From assembly GCA_013214285.1 (NCBI GenBank), contig JABSPW010000003.1, positions 1 through 64,000 on the forward strand: 64,000 nt of DNA, given 5' to 3'. Under the pieces are notes generated by a model, which was given only the letters and a program-made list of their open reading frames with translations, did not search any database and was not told the origin of the DNA. The DNA comes from Halioglobus sp. (GTDB lineage: Bacteria; Pseudomonadota; Gammaproteobacteria; Pseudomonadales; Halieaceae). This document shows positions 26,852-35,397 of this stretch, one piece after another. The number at the start of each line of letters is the position of its first letter. Within the stretch, counting starts at the first letter, position 1. The position numbers were made by a program, and so were the translations under genes.

Positions 26852-27721
26852 TTATCCTGGTTGCTTGCGCGCCACCATCTCGGCAGCAGCATAGTAGGCG
26901 CCAAGAATGCCGATATCCTGCTGCATCCGGCATCGCATGACCTCTGGCACAGGCCGATTTACGGTAAAACCCGCTATTTCATCCTGACCGGGAACAATAC
27001 TATCGAACTGCGTCAAACCCAGAGAGCCCATCACGACAATGACTTCCGGGTCGTAGGCGCTCACAATATTGCCAAATGCCTGCGCATTACAGCGACGCAA
27101 ATCACGCACATCCCCCTCTGTTAGGACATGTGCGAATATTTCCTTCGTTGTGGTATGCGCTCCTCTCCCAAAGCGCCTTGCGATGCCGCTACCAGAAGCC
27201 AACGCTGCCCAGCAGTTACTGTGGTCCATGCAGGGGATGGGAGGATCGAGGTCTGGGCGCAGAATCTGGTGCCCCATTTCCACCTTCCTGTCCAGCACAC
27301 GACCGTCAATGACGACAGATACGCCAATACCCGTGCTCAAGCTCAGCAAACAGAAATTATCCGTGCTTAAACCTGCGCCCAGACGCAGTTCGCAATGTAT
27401 CGCCATATCGAGATCATTGCGGATAATGATCGGTACATTGAACCCGTGCAGCGCTGCACCAAAATCCAGCGTGTCGGGATGGTCCAGGGGGAAGCTACCC
27501 CGCATCACGTTTGCGCTAGTCGGGCCCGGCACGCCAATGGCGATCGCACTGATCGGGCAGGCGTCAGTTAGTTCGCGGATAATACTCGTCAATTGGCCCA
27601 GAAAATCCCGTTCGGTAACCACCGTATCGACCAGCATTGCCTGTGGCGGCGATCCCTCTGGTTGAATGGGAAAAACTCCGTATTGAAGTTTGGTCCCGCC
27701 GAGGTCAACACTCAGGATCAT
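26852..27721 (-). CDS. ROK-family sugar kinase, probable glucokinase
   Basis: ATP-dependent hexose kinase of the ROK superfamily, likely feeding glucose-6-phosphate to the gnd-pgl genes that follow. The 289-residue protein starts with the phosphate-binding loop LSVDLGGTKLQYG. Other features are IAIGVPGPT, IIRNDLDMAIHCE (catalytic Asp), LSLSTGIGVSVVIDG and EMGHQ. The usual zinc motif CxCGxxGCxE is altered to CMDHSNCWAALASG. ATG 27721 is preferred on homology; no Shine-Dalgarno is visible. Glucokinase is inferred from the operon; another hexose or N-acetyl sugar remains possible. Confidence 0.85.
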   Translation of the reverse strand: MILSVDLGGTKLQYGVFPIQPEGSPPQAMLVDTVVTERDFLGQLTSIIRELTDACPISAIAIGVPGPTSANVMRGSFPLDHPDTLDFGAALHGFNVPIIIRNDLDMAIHCELRLGAGLSTDNFCLLSLSTGIGVSVVIDGRVLDRKVEMGHQILRPDLDPPIPCMDHSNCWAALASGSGIARRFGRGAHTTTKEIFAHVLTEGDVRDLRRCNAQAFGNIVSAYDPEVIVVMGSLGLTQFDSIVPGQDEIAGFTVNRPVPEVMRCRMQQDIGILGAYYAAAEMVARKQPG

Positions 27722-28025
27722 GATAAGGAGAGCCAATGTCAGTGGGCTGTGGCCGGACAATTTAACACAGATGCAAGGGACTGCCCGCGAGTCAGACGAT
27801 TTGCGGTAACGCCCAGGCTTGAGAATTGGTTCACAGAAACTCCCGTGCCCCGCGTTTTAGCCCTGCCCCGCGCGCTATAAACCGGGCGGCGAGAGACAGT
27901 GCCGCTTTTTCCATGTTACTGTGGAGCGTTCGCGGTGCGGGCGGCGAATAACCCCAGGCCGTATGGGGTGTTTCTGCTGCCGGTCCACTGGCAGCGTTTG
28001 CACGGGCTATTGAGTAGGTTGTCGT
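27722..28025 (+). promoter_or_regulatory. Divergent intergenic region between the ROK operon and the radical SAM gene
   Basis: About 300 bases with no gene I can support. It must hold promoters for both directions. Visible structure: an inverted repeat CCCC-9-GGGG near 27953-27970 and CTGCC-GGTCCAC-TGGCAG near 27975-27994, either of which could be an operator. No convincing -10/-35 pair was found. Confidence 0.35.
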
Positions 28026-29054
28026 ATGAGCAATCCCCTAAGCATGGCTAAGAGTATTGGCAGTTATCTTCTTAGCAAAAAAATGCAGCACATGATCGTG
28101 CACGTCACGAACGCCTGCAATTTCCGTTGTGACCACTGCTTTGTCGACTTTGAAACCAGCAAACGCGATATGAAGTTGCACCAGTTCCAAAAACTGGGCG
28201 CAGACAGTCCCCCTCTGATCTGGTTAGATATTGCCGGCGGCGAACCCTTCCTACGTAAGGACCTTGCTGACATCGTGCTCAGCTTTGACAGCAAGATCGT
28301 ACATATCCCCAGCAATGGGTCGCTCATCCCACAGATGCTCAGGCAGATTAAGAAGATCCAACAGCATAGCAATCGAGAGATCATCATCGGTTTGAGCCTG
28401 GACGGCTTGCAGGAAAGTCACGACCTAATTCGCAAACAACCGGGTAATTGGGACCAGATATGGGATGCCTGGGAGGCCCTGCGCCCTCTCGCAGGGGTTT
28501 CCGTCAAGATCTGTACCGTCATTCACAAGGGCAACTACGACGAGATTATTCCGCTGATGGAAGAGGTCCATAGTCGCGCAGTAGATTTCCACTCGGTAAT
28601 CCTATTGCGCGGAGACCCCCTTAACAAGGCAGTGCACCTACCCTCGACCAATGAATTACGTACATTGGGACAACAGATGTTCGAGATACTGAGTCGCTAT
28701 GACTACGGAAAAGGCACGCTGTCGGCACATATTCTGAAAAACTTCCACCGCTATCTGTGGAATACCTCTCTCAAAACGATTGACGAGGAAAGGCAGGTGA
28801 TACCCTGCCTGGCAGGACAGACCCAGTTAGTGGTCTGGGGTGACGGCAACGTTTCGAGTTGCGAGCTGCTCCCCTCCGTGGGAAATATTCAGGAACATCC
28901 TATCGCAGACATCATCGCCAGTGATAGCTACCAGGAACAAGTGTCGTTTATCAAAAGGGGAGGCTGCCATTGCACGCATAATTGCGCCATGCTTGACAGC
29001 ATCTTCTTCAACCCGACCAACCTACCAAACCTGATGTACCAGCGTGTCGGCTAG
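28026..29054 (+). CDS. Radical SAM/SPASM-domain enzyme
   Basis: A 342-residue radical S-adenosylmethionine protein. CNFRCDHC supplies the CxxxCxxC cluster ligands at Cys31, Cys35 and Cys38. It is followed by the glycine-rich WLDIAGGEPFLRKDL (GGE motif), IHIPSNGSL-like and IIGLSLDGLQESHD. A SPASM-like C-terminal region has Cys residues at CLAGQ, SSCELLPSVGNI and GGCHCTHNC, enough for one or two auxiliary clusters. SPASM enzymes modify peptides, proteins or sugars. No precursor peptide gene is visible beside it, and the region is rich in glycan genes, so substrate is unknown. AGG lies 7 bases before the ATG. Confidence 0.88.
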   Translation: MSNPLSMAKSIGSYLLSKKMQHMIVHVTNACNFRCDHCFVDFETSKRDMKLHQFQKLGADSPPLIWLDIAGGEPFLRKDLADIVLSFDSKIVHIPSNGSLIPQMLRQIKKIQQHSNREIIIGLSLDGLQESHDLIRKQPGNWDQIWDAWEALRPLAGVSVKICTVIHKGNYDEIIPLMEEVHSRAVDFHSVILLRGDPLNKAVHLPSTNELRTLGQQMFEILSRYDYGKGTLSAHILKNFHRYLWNTSLKTIDEERQVIPCLAGQTQLVVWGDGNVSSCELLPSVGNIQEHPIADIIASDSYQEQVSFIKRGGCHCTHNCAMLDSIFFNPTNLPNLMYQRVG

Positions 29055-29089
29055 ATATCTCGCGCGAAAAGTCTCTGCTAGATCCGGCT

Positions 29090-29977
29090 CTAACCCGCGG
29101 TAACGCCGGTTGATCGATTGCCTTGAGCAATCAAGGTTTCGAAATCTTCACGCAGCTCGGCCAGCCTGGACTGCAAATATTTCGTTTGCCGCTCGCTACG
29201 CTCGTTAAGCAACTCTGCAACGGCCGCAAAAATCACCTCCATGTTGTTCTCGTAGATACGCACGTAGTCGGACGGCAGGCTTTCCCTATTCGCCACCACT
29301 GCGTCCCTGAGACGCTGTTCCCAACCCGGTTTACGTTCCAACACTACCTCAAGTTTCTCCAGCCATGCAGCGCGCTCACTGAGCCAAGCCGCATCCGAGC
29401 GCAGCAGCCGGCGACTGGCTGCCAGCAACTGCTCTTGTTGCTCCCGCGAAAGGCGCCCGAGATACTCTTCGGCATTGTCTACCATGTTCTCGTAACTTTC
29501 CTCGTGATACTCTGCATCGGAGCGCTCCAAGTATTTTTCCTCGAGCTCAACCTGCTTCTCCCACAAAACGGTCATGAAATCATCGATCTGTTGTTCGGAC
29601 AGCTGGCCGCCCAATTTCAACAACCAATCCAAGGCCTCATCCTCCAAACGCAAGTAGGCCTTCTCGAACTCCGCAAAGATGGCAGCGACACTATCCACCG
29701 TCACCGGTTCATTAATGCGTGACGCCATATCATCGATAATGGTGACGTAAACCGGGAGTTCCTGGTTGCGGTGCCAGGCCAGGAATGGCTGCAACAATTC
29801 GTCTAGATAGGCATCTTGCTGGGTATTAAGATCGGCGTAGTCGTTCACATACCAGGGCACGAGGAAGTCCAACCGGTTATACACAAAGGTTGTACTGCTG
29901 CAAGCGCCCAACAGCAGGACCACGCCAGGTAATAGCCACCAGCGCCATCGTGAATTTCGAATGAGTCGTAGGCCCAT
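29090..29977 (-). CDS. DUF6279-type lipoprotein
   Basis: A 295-residue predicted lipoprotein of unknown function. The n-region NSRWRWW is followed by LLPGVVLLLGAC with the lipobox Cys. The start of the mature part, STTFVYNRLDFLVPWYVNDY, followed by a highly charged helical remainder, is the pattern of DUF6279 proteins. Most of residues 120-290 look alpha-helical, with many Glu, Arg and Leu, and may form a coiled coil. ATG 29977 gives a normal signal peptide; the longer frame to 30115 does not. It converges on the radical SAM gene. No function is known to me. Confidence 0.8.
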   Translation of the reverse strand: MGLRLIRNSRWRWWLLPGVVLLLGACSSTTFVYNRLDFLVPWYVNDYADLNTQQDAYLDELLQPFLAWHRNQELPVYVTIIDDMASRINEPVTVDSVAAIFAEFEKAYLRLEDEALDWLLKLGGQLSEQQIDDFMTVLWEKQVELEEKYLERSDAEYHEESYENMVDNAEEYLGRLSREQQEQLLAASRRLLRSDAAWLSERAAWLEKLEVVLERKPGWEQRLRDAVVANRESLPSDYVRIYENNMEVIFAAVAELLNERSERQTKYLQSRLAELREDFETLIAQGNRSTGVTAG

Positions 29978-30170
29978 TGGCAAATTGCTCTTCTGCACGT
30001 CTAACCGGGAAGCCGATTGGCAGGGCCGCGCGCGATAGCATGCCGCCGCCCGGGCCTGGCCGGGCAGACCTACTTTGGCGTGTCCCGACAATCGCTTTCT
30101 AGGCCAGCCCGCCACGAGCGAATCGCCGATGGCCCACTGAGGCCTCCGCCGACCTAGCCGACATCAAGGG

Positions 30171-31844
30171 TCAGGCGGCGGCGTTGCGCTCACTTTCGGC
30201 AGCCTTATTGATGGCGCCGAGAATACCATCCAGGGACGCCTGAATAATATCCGGGCTGCGCCCAATCCCGCAGTAGCGGTCACCGTCGATATTTAGCTGT
30301 ATATAGCATATCGCCTCGGCATCTGCACTGTGGCTAAGTGCATGCTCATTATACTCCACCAGCACAATCTGCTTGCCAGTAAAGGCCTGCATGGCATCCA
30401 CGAAGGATGCCACCACGCCATTACCCGACCCGAGCAATGTGTGCGTCGTGAGACCTTCTTGCAATTGAGCCTGCAGTATGTCGACGCCGTCCTCCCGGCT
30501 CACCTGGTAATTACCCAGTTGCCAGCGGCCCTCGCCCGCGAGGTACGTGTCCTGAAACAATTGAAATACCTCCTGCGAGCCAACCTCTGTCTGACGCTTT
30601 TCGGCGTAAGACTGCACTGTTGCGCTAAAATCGATCTGCAACCAGCGCGGCACCTCTAGGCCATAGTCCCGCTGCAATACAAACGCAATACCCCCTTTGC
30701 CAGACTGACTGTTGATACGGATGACCTCCTGGTAAGAGCGGCCGATATCTTTTGGGTCAATCGGCAGGTAGGCCACATCCCAGGGCATTCGATCATCGCG
30801 CTGCGCAAGGCACTTTTTGATCGCGTCCTGGTGGCTGCCAGAAAACGCGGTAAATACCAGCTCTCCAACCCAAGGGTGTCGCGGGTGCACCGGCAACTGG
30901 GTACATTCGCGCGCGGTCTGTAGGATTTCGTCCATATTTTCCAGGTTCAACATGGGGTCAACGCCCTGGCTATAAAGATTCATCGCCATAGTGACAATGT
31001 CCATGTTGCCGGTGCGCTCCCCATTGCCCAGCAGGGTACCCTCCACACGGTCAGCCCCTGCCATAACACCCAGTTCACCGGCCGCGACAGCACAGCCACG
31101 ATCGTTATGGGTATGCAGGGAAACCAGAATGCTGTCACGCCGTGCGACGTGGTCACAGAACCACTCGATCTGGTCAGCGTAAACATTCGGTGTGCTCATC
31201 TCCACTGTCGCGGGCAGGTTGATATACACGGGATGCTCCGGAGTCGGCTGCCAAACACCCGTTACCGCGTCACAGATTTTTACCGCGAAGTCCAACTCTG
31301 TGCCGGTAAAGCTTTCCGGCGAGTACTCAAAGACCCAGTCTGTCTCCGGTTGACGCGCGGCACAGTCCCTAACCAACTCGGCGCCCTTAACGGCGATATC
31401 GACGATACCCTTCCGGTCAAGACCGAAGACCTGCTCCCGCTGCACCGTCGAGGTAGAGTTGTAGACGTGCACGATTGCTCGACGCGCGCCTTTCAAAGCC
31501 TGGAAGGTCTTTTCGATCAGGTCGGGCCGTGACTGGGTCAGCACCTGGATAGTGACGCCCTCGGGGATCCGATTATCTTCGATGAGCTGTCGCACAAACT
31601 CATAATCGTGGCTGGAGGCAGAGGGAAAGCCGACTTCAATCTCCTTGAAGCCAATCTTCACTAACAGGTCCCAGAGCTTAGACTTCTGCTGTGCCGTCAT
31701 CGGCTCCACCAACGCCTGATTCCCATCGCGCAGATCGACACTGCACCAGCGGGGCGCCCGCTGGATGCGCTGATCAGGCCAGCGCCGGTCAGCTTTGCCG
31801 ATTGGCGGAAAAGCCTGGTACTTATTGTGATTGAAACTGCTCAT
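30171..31844 (-). CDS. leuA: 2-isopropylmalate synthase LeuA, 557-residue form
   Basis: Condenses acetyl-CoA with 2-ketoisovalerate, the first step of leucine synthesis. The layout is that of the longer LeuA type: a TIM-barrel catalytic domain (SVDLRDGNQALVEPM, EIEVGFPSASSHDYEF, VSLHTHNDRGCAVAAGELG with metal-binding His, VEGTLLGNGERTGN) and a C-terminal regulatory domain for leucine feedback (LGSGNGVVASFVDAM, DGDRYCGIGRSPDI). It is divergent from an Lrp-family regulator 180 bases away, which may control it. A 193-base gap downstream (29978-30170) contains a GCCCGG-6-CCGGGC dyad near 30049-30066 and no gene. Confidence 0.97.
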   Translation of the reverse strand: MSSFNHNKYQAFPPIGKADRRWPDQRIQRAPRWCSVDLRDGNQALVEPMTAQQKSKLWDLLVKIGFKEIEVGFPSASSHDYEFVRQLIEDNRIPEGVTIQVLTQSRPDLIEKTFQALKGARRAIVHVYNSTSTVQREQVFGLDRKGIVDIAVKGAELVRDCAARQPETDWVFEYSPESFTGTELDFAVKICDAVTGVWQPTPEHPVYINLPATVEMSTPNVYADQIEWFCDHVARRDSILVSLHTHNDRGCAVAAGELGVMAGADRVEGTLLGNGERTGNMDIVTMAMNLYSQGVDPMLNLENMDEILQTARECTQLPVHPRHPWVGELVFTAFSGSHQDAIKKCLAQRDDRMPWDVAYLPIDPKDIGRSYQEVIRINSQSGKGGIAFVLQRDYGLEVPRWLQIDFSATVQSYAEKRQTEVGSQEVFQLFQDTYLAGEGRWQLGNYQVSREDGVDILQAQLQEGLTTHTLLGSGNGVVASFVDAMQAFTGKQIVLVEYNEHALSHSADAEAICYIQLNIDGDRYCGIGRSPDIIQASLDGILGAINKAAESERNAAA

Positions 31845-32024
31845 CGTATGTTACCTATGCCCTATCGGACGTCCTCGTCGACTTATCAGTATAGTGCCGT
31901 GCTCCCGGCGATTGGCTGCAAATATCGCGCAATTTTTCAATCTCATTGCATTATTTGACTACTTTTAATGTTAATATTGGCGAATAGTTGCTCTTTCTCA
32001 CGGGCGCGCCGGGAGGACATTGCA
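31845..32024. promoter_or_regulatory. Divergent leuA / Lrp-family control region
   Basis: On the minus strand TATACT (31893-31888) lies 44 bases before the leuA ATG and could be its -10. On the plus strand TTGACT (31955-31960) in an AT-rich stretch could be a -35 for the regulator gene, though no well-spaced -10 follows. The AT-rich block 31931-31980 is the best candidate for Lrp-type binding. No leucine-rich leader peptide is visible, so classic attenuation of leuA is unlikely. Confidence 0.4.
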
Positions 32025-32513
32025 GTGAAGCTGGACCGTATCGACCGCCGCATCCTGCAGGCCATGCAGGCAAACGCACGTATCAGCAACCTGGAGCTCG
32101 CAGAGGCAGTGGGTCTCTCGCCCACGCCCTGCTCGCGCCGGGTGAAGCGACTGGAGGAGTCGGGACTGATCCGCGCGCACGTCACCCTGCTCGACCAGCC
32201 CATGCTCGGGCTGAAGCTAACCGCCTACATCGGGATCAGCATGGACCGGCATACCCCAGACCGCTTCGAGTCATTCGAAGCCGAAGTGTCGCACTACCCA
32301 GAAGTCATGGCGTGCTCCGTTGTAACCGGCCAGAGCGCCGACTACCTGCTGATAGCCGTCGTGCCAGACATGGCCTACTACGAGCGGTTTCTACTGGGCA
32401 AACTGACCCGCATAGAGGGCGTCACCGGCGTGCACTCAAGCTTTGAGCTGCGACGCGTAGTGCAGAAGACCAACTTGCCACTTGACCACATTGCAGATTC
32501 GACACTGTTGTGA
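32025..32513 (+). CDS. Lrp/AsnC-family transcriptional regulator
   Basis: A 162-residue feast/famine regulator. Residues 1-60 form the winged helix-turn-helix (LDRIDRRILQAMQANARISN, then VGLSPTPCSRRVKRLEESGLI). The C-terminal RAM domain (about 65-150) would bind an amino acid and set oligomerisation. GTG 32025 is chosen because GGAGGA sits 8 bases upstream and the product then starts at the conserved KLDxIDRRIL; an upstream TTG at 31968 would add 19 unrelated residues. Divergence from leuA suggests control of leucine synthesis and of its own gene. That is inferred from position. Confidence 0.92.
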   Translation: MKLDRIDRRILQAMQANARISNLELAEAVGLSPTPCSRRVKRLEESGLIRAHVTLLDQPMLGLKLTAYIGISMDRHTPDRFESFEAEVSHYPEVMACSVVTGQSADYLLIAVVPDMAYYERFLLGKLTRIEGVTGVHSSFELRRVVQKTNLPLDHIADSTLL

Positions 32514-32608
32514 GCGCAAACTGACGCTCTCGCCAAAGGGGCTTGCCCAAAACCCAAGCTGGCCGCAGACTGTTGCACCGTGATTGACTGCAACCCACGG
32601 GAGCGCCC

Positions 32609-33391
32609 ATGATTAACATGTCGGACAAAGTCGCCATCGTAACTGGAGGCGCCAGCGGCATGGGCCAGATCTGCGCCCGGAGGCTGGCCCAACAGGGCGC
32701 GAAGGTCGCAATTTTCGACGTCAATAACGCAGGTCTGGAAGCAACCGCCGCAGAGTCGGACAACATCAGCGCCCTACATTGCGACATCGCCAACCTGCAG
32801 GACGTGCAGTCTAAAGTGGAGCAGGTGAACGCCACCCTCGGGCAGGTAGAGCTGCTCGTGCATGCGGCGGCGCTGATGCCCAGCCATCAGCTTATCGACC
32901 ACACTCACGACAACATGGACACACTGTTCCGTATCAATTACTTCGGTACCACCTATATCGTTCAGACCGTGTTACCCGCAATGCTGGCGCGCGGGCACGG
33001 TCGCATTATTGTCTTTGGCTCTATTGCTGGCATCGCGCTGGTACCCAAGATGGGGGCGTATTGCGCTACCAAGGCCGCGGTCAATGCCTACATCGAAGTG
33101 CTACAGAACGAAATTCGCAGCTCTGGTATCCGCGCCCACCTGGTGTGCCCTCCCGCAGTCAATACGCCGCTGGTTGACCAGACTATCAACACCGACACGC
33201 CCGGCAGTATTGTGGCAGCAAAAAAATCCGGCCGGCTCGCGGACCCAGATAAAATAGTCGACGCCATAGAACAGGGCGTTCGGAAAGACAAAGACATTAT
33301 CTATCCCCAGGAAGCCAGGTTTCTCTACTTGTGGCGAGCCCTGTTCCCGCGGTTGTGGTGGAAGGTCGTTATGAACTACGAGAAGCCATGA
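32609..33391 (+). CDS. Short-chain dehydrogenase/reductase
   Basis: A 260-residue classical SDR, NAD(P)-dependent. It has the cofactor loop TGGASGMGQI, the HAAALMP region in place of NNAG, the catalytic Ser of IIVFGSIAG and the YCATK active-site pair. An aspartate after the second strand (IFDVNN) favours NAD over NADP. The end (RFLYLWRALFPRLWWKVV) is aromatic and may touch the membrane. Substrate unknown. The stop overlaps an ATG of the following lipoprotein gene (ATGA). Confidence 0.88.
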   Translation: MINMSDKVAIVTGGASGMGQICARRLAQQGAKVAIFDVNNAGLEATAAESDNISALHCDIANLQDVQSKVEQVNATLGQVELLVHAAALMPSHQLIDHTHDNMDTLFRINYFGTTYIVQTVLPAMLARGHGRIIVFGSIAGIALVPKMGAYCATKAAVNAYIEVLQNEIRSSGIRAHLVCPPAVNTPLVDQTINTDTPGSIVAAKKSGRLADPDKIVDAIEQGVRKDKDIIYPQEARFLYLWRALFPRLWWKVVMNYEKP

Positions 33392-34191
33392 GCCCCTGGA
33401 ACAGGGCACTGGCACACTGGCCAACCACGCAGATAAATTCCCATCACCAACAAAAAAACGCAGCGGCATTGAAGATACTATGCCTACTCTTTGCCACACT
33501 CTTGGTGGTCGCCTGTGGCGACGATGATATCGTACCCCCTGGAGAGTGCAGTAACGGCCTGACGGCTGCAGAGGAAGCTGCTGGCTGGCGCTTGCTGTTC
33601 GACGGCGTATCTCTGGACCAGTGGCGCAGCTACCAGGAGGACCGCGTCAACTCCGGCTGGGGCATTGAAAACGGCTGCATCACCCGCCTCGGTATGGGTG
33701 GCGACCTGATCACCCGCGAGCAATTCAGTGACTTCGAGCTGAAGCTCGAGTGGCGTATCAGCGACGCTGGCAACAGCGGCATCTTTATTCGCGGTGACGA
33801 GTCCGGCCGAACCCTTCATTACACGGGCTATGAAATGCAGGTGCTAGACAATGCCGGCCATTTTGATGCTAGAGAAGCCAGCCACCGAGCCGGCGCCTTG
33901 TACGACATGATTGCACCGGACCACGACACAAGCCAGCCGGTAGGTCACTGGAACCGAGTACATATCATCGCCGCCGGTCCACACGTCGAATTCTGGCTAA
34001 ATGACCGCGTGACGGCGCAGTTCAAACAGGGTAGTCCAGAGTGGCAGGCTATGTATGAGCGGAGCAAGTTCACCGGACGGCCACATTACGGCAGTCTCAT
34101 TCGAGGCCACATCGGCTTGCAAGATCATTGGGACAAGGTATGGTTTCGGAACATTCGGCTCCTGAGCAGAGACAGTAAACAGCGTCAATAA
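33388..34191 (+). CDS. DUF1080 (3-keto-disaccharide hydrolase-type) lipoprotein
   Basis: The mature part has the DUF1080 pattern: WRLLFDGVSLDQWRSY, a GWGIENGCI segment, DFELKLEWRISDAGNSGIFIRG, YEMQVLDN, and HWNRVHIIAAGPHVEFWLND. This LamG-like beta-sandwich is found in enzymes and binding proteins acting on keto-sugars and other carbohydrates. ATG 33388 overlaps the SDR stop but leaves a long n-region. TTG 33469 would give a textbook lipoprotein signal (KILCLLFATLLVVAC), so the true start may be there. Coupling with an oxidoreductase recalls glycoside 3-oxidation systems, but the SDR partner here is not of the usual GFO/IDH type. Confidence 0.8.
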   Translation: MSPWNRALAHWPTTQINSHHQQKNAAALKILCLLFATLLVVACGDDDIVPPGECSNGLTAAEEAAGWRLLFDGVSLDQWRSYQEDRVNSGWGIENGCITRLGMGGDLITREQFSDFELKLEWRISDAGNSGIFIRGDESGRTLHYTGYEMQVLDNAGHFDAREASHRAGALYDMIAPDHDTSQPVGHWNRVHIIAAGPHVEFWLNDRVTAQFKQGSPEWQAMYERSKFTGRPHYGSLIRGHIGLQDHWDKVWFRNIRLLSRDSKQRQ

Positions 34192-34241
34192 TGCATTGCT
34201 TGTCACCGGCAGGTGCTCACCCTGCACTTACCAACTCAGCA

Positions 34242-35279
34242 TCACAGCTTATCTTTTAAATAATCACGCAGCACATTCGCGACACTACGATGTCCCGCAT
34301 TGTTCCAATGTGCACCGTCCGCTGCCCGAGTAGTAACACCCGCCGACTCCTCGACCATAACAGCCTGGGAGGTACCCTCGATAAAATGAATGTCGTTTTT
34401 CTCAGAAAGCGCCTTGAAAACCTTGAGGTATGGTTTCTGGTGGTGTGTTGAAAAAGTGTAGACAGGTATCGTCGGTGGAACTCGCGCCCGGATTTTTGCT
34501 AGCAACTCATCCGTAACGGCTATCGATTCCTCAAAGTGCGGGTATGCTTCTCCTTGTTCCGCAATTAATTGTTCAGCTGGAGGCTCGGGGGGTGGTTTGA
34601 GAAGGTCGAGCTTGGCGAGAATAAAATACAGAAATTTAGAATAACGTGCAGCAAATTCGCGCAAAGCGGGAAGCTCCGTCGGTATCTTGTAAACCACCTC
34701 ACCATTGGTCAGGTAGGGCCGACGCAACGCGTTATTGTTTTGCGCACTTTGCAATTCTAGATCGTAGTGATTGTTGATGAAATCATTGGGGCAAAACTGC
34801 AGTATGACCACATCCGGCTGTAAGCCATCTATAATGCTGTCCAGCAGTAAATACTGTTGCAGGGTACCGTATCCATTCACACCGAGAGCGAAGGCCTCGA
34901 TTCCCAATTCCTCAGCCAACAGCCCGTAGTATGTCTTGTCGTTGGAAACCTGCATGGCATGGGTAAAAGAATCGCCAAGAAACAGTACTTTTTTTTGCGC
35001 TCCAGATGGTCCTTCACCGACAACACGATATCCGTGGGCGTCTGTTTCAATATTGACCCGGTAAGGCGCGCCGCTCGCATCCAGCAAATCACCCCGATAC
35101 CGGTAATTCCTTACCGGCAGCCACCCCTGCACATCGTCCAGCGCTATAACTCTCGGGTTCATTTGGTCGCTGAAATTTTCTTTGTAAACGTGCCACACGC
35201 GAATAGACGCTTCGCCAAGCAAAAACACGACAAGAATTGCAAATAATGTGGATAGCGCACCAGTCAACAGGTCTTTCAT
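34242..35279 (-). CDS. Membrane-anchored SGNH/GDSL-like hydrolase
   Basis: A 345-residue protein with one N-terminal membrane helix (LLTGALSTLFAILVVFLLG). A periplasmic SGNH fold follows: VLFLGDSFTHAMQV (block I, nucleophilic Ser), NGYGTLQQYLLL (block II/III Gly), LQFCPNDFINN (Asn region) and GAHWNNAGH (block V Asp and His). Such proteins are esterases or acetyltransferase-like enzymes acting on surface glycans or lipids. ATG 35279 is used; the longer frame to 35648 lies antisense to the cysteine synthase gene and is not supported. The Shine-Dalgarno is weak. It is divergent from the cysteine synthase gene; the 118-base gap holds no further gene. Confidence 0.78.
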   Translation of the reverse strand: MKDLLTGALSTLFAILVVFLLGEASIRVWHVYKENFSDQMNPRVIALDDVQGWLPVRNYRYRGDLLDASGAPYRVNIETDAHGYRVVGEGPSGAQKKVLFLGDSFTHAMQVSNDKTYYGLLAEELGIEAFALGVNGYGTLQQYLLLDSIIDGLQPDVVILQFCPNDFINNHYDLELQSAQNNNALRRPYLTNGEVVYKIPTELPALREFAARYSKFLYFILAKLDLLKPPPEPPAEQLIAEQGEAYPHFEESIAVTDELLAKIRARVPPTIPVYTFSTHHQKPYLKVFKALSEKNDIHFIEGTSQAVMVEESAGVTTRAADGAHWNNAGHRSVANVLRDYLKDKL

Positions 35280-35397
35280 AGCACACCAGAATACGAGGTT
35301 GTTGCTGTGAAAGGCAACTCGCAATCGCCCTGCCAAGCCACTGACCCGCCCCTCCCGCTGTGGCATACTCAGTGGGTTATTCACCGGAGACCACCCA

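Noticed and set aside
27989..28002. TGGCAG...TTTGCA before the radical SAM gene, resembling a sigma-54 promoter
   Set aside because: The distance between the GG and GC elements is two bases too short; sigma-54 does not tolerate that spacing.
29123..29722. 199-codon plus-strand open frame
   Set aside because: Antisense to a well-supported lipoprotein gene with a clear lipobox; no similarity to a family.
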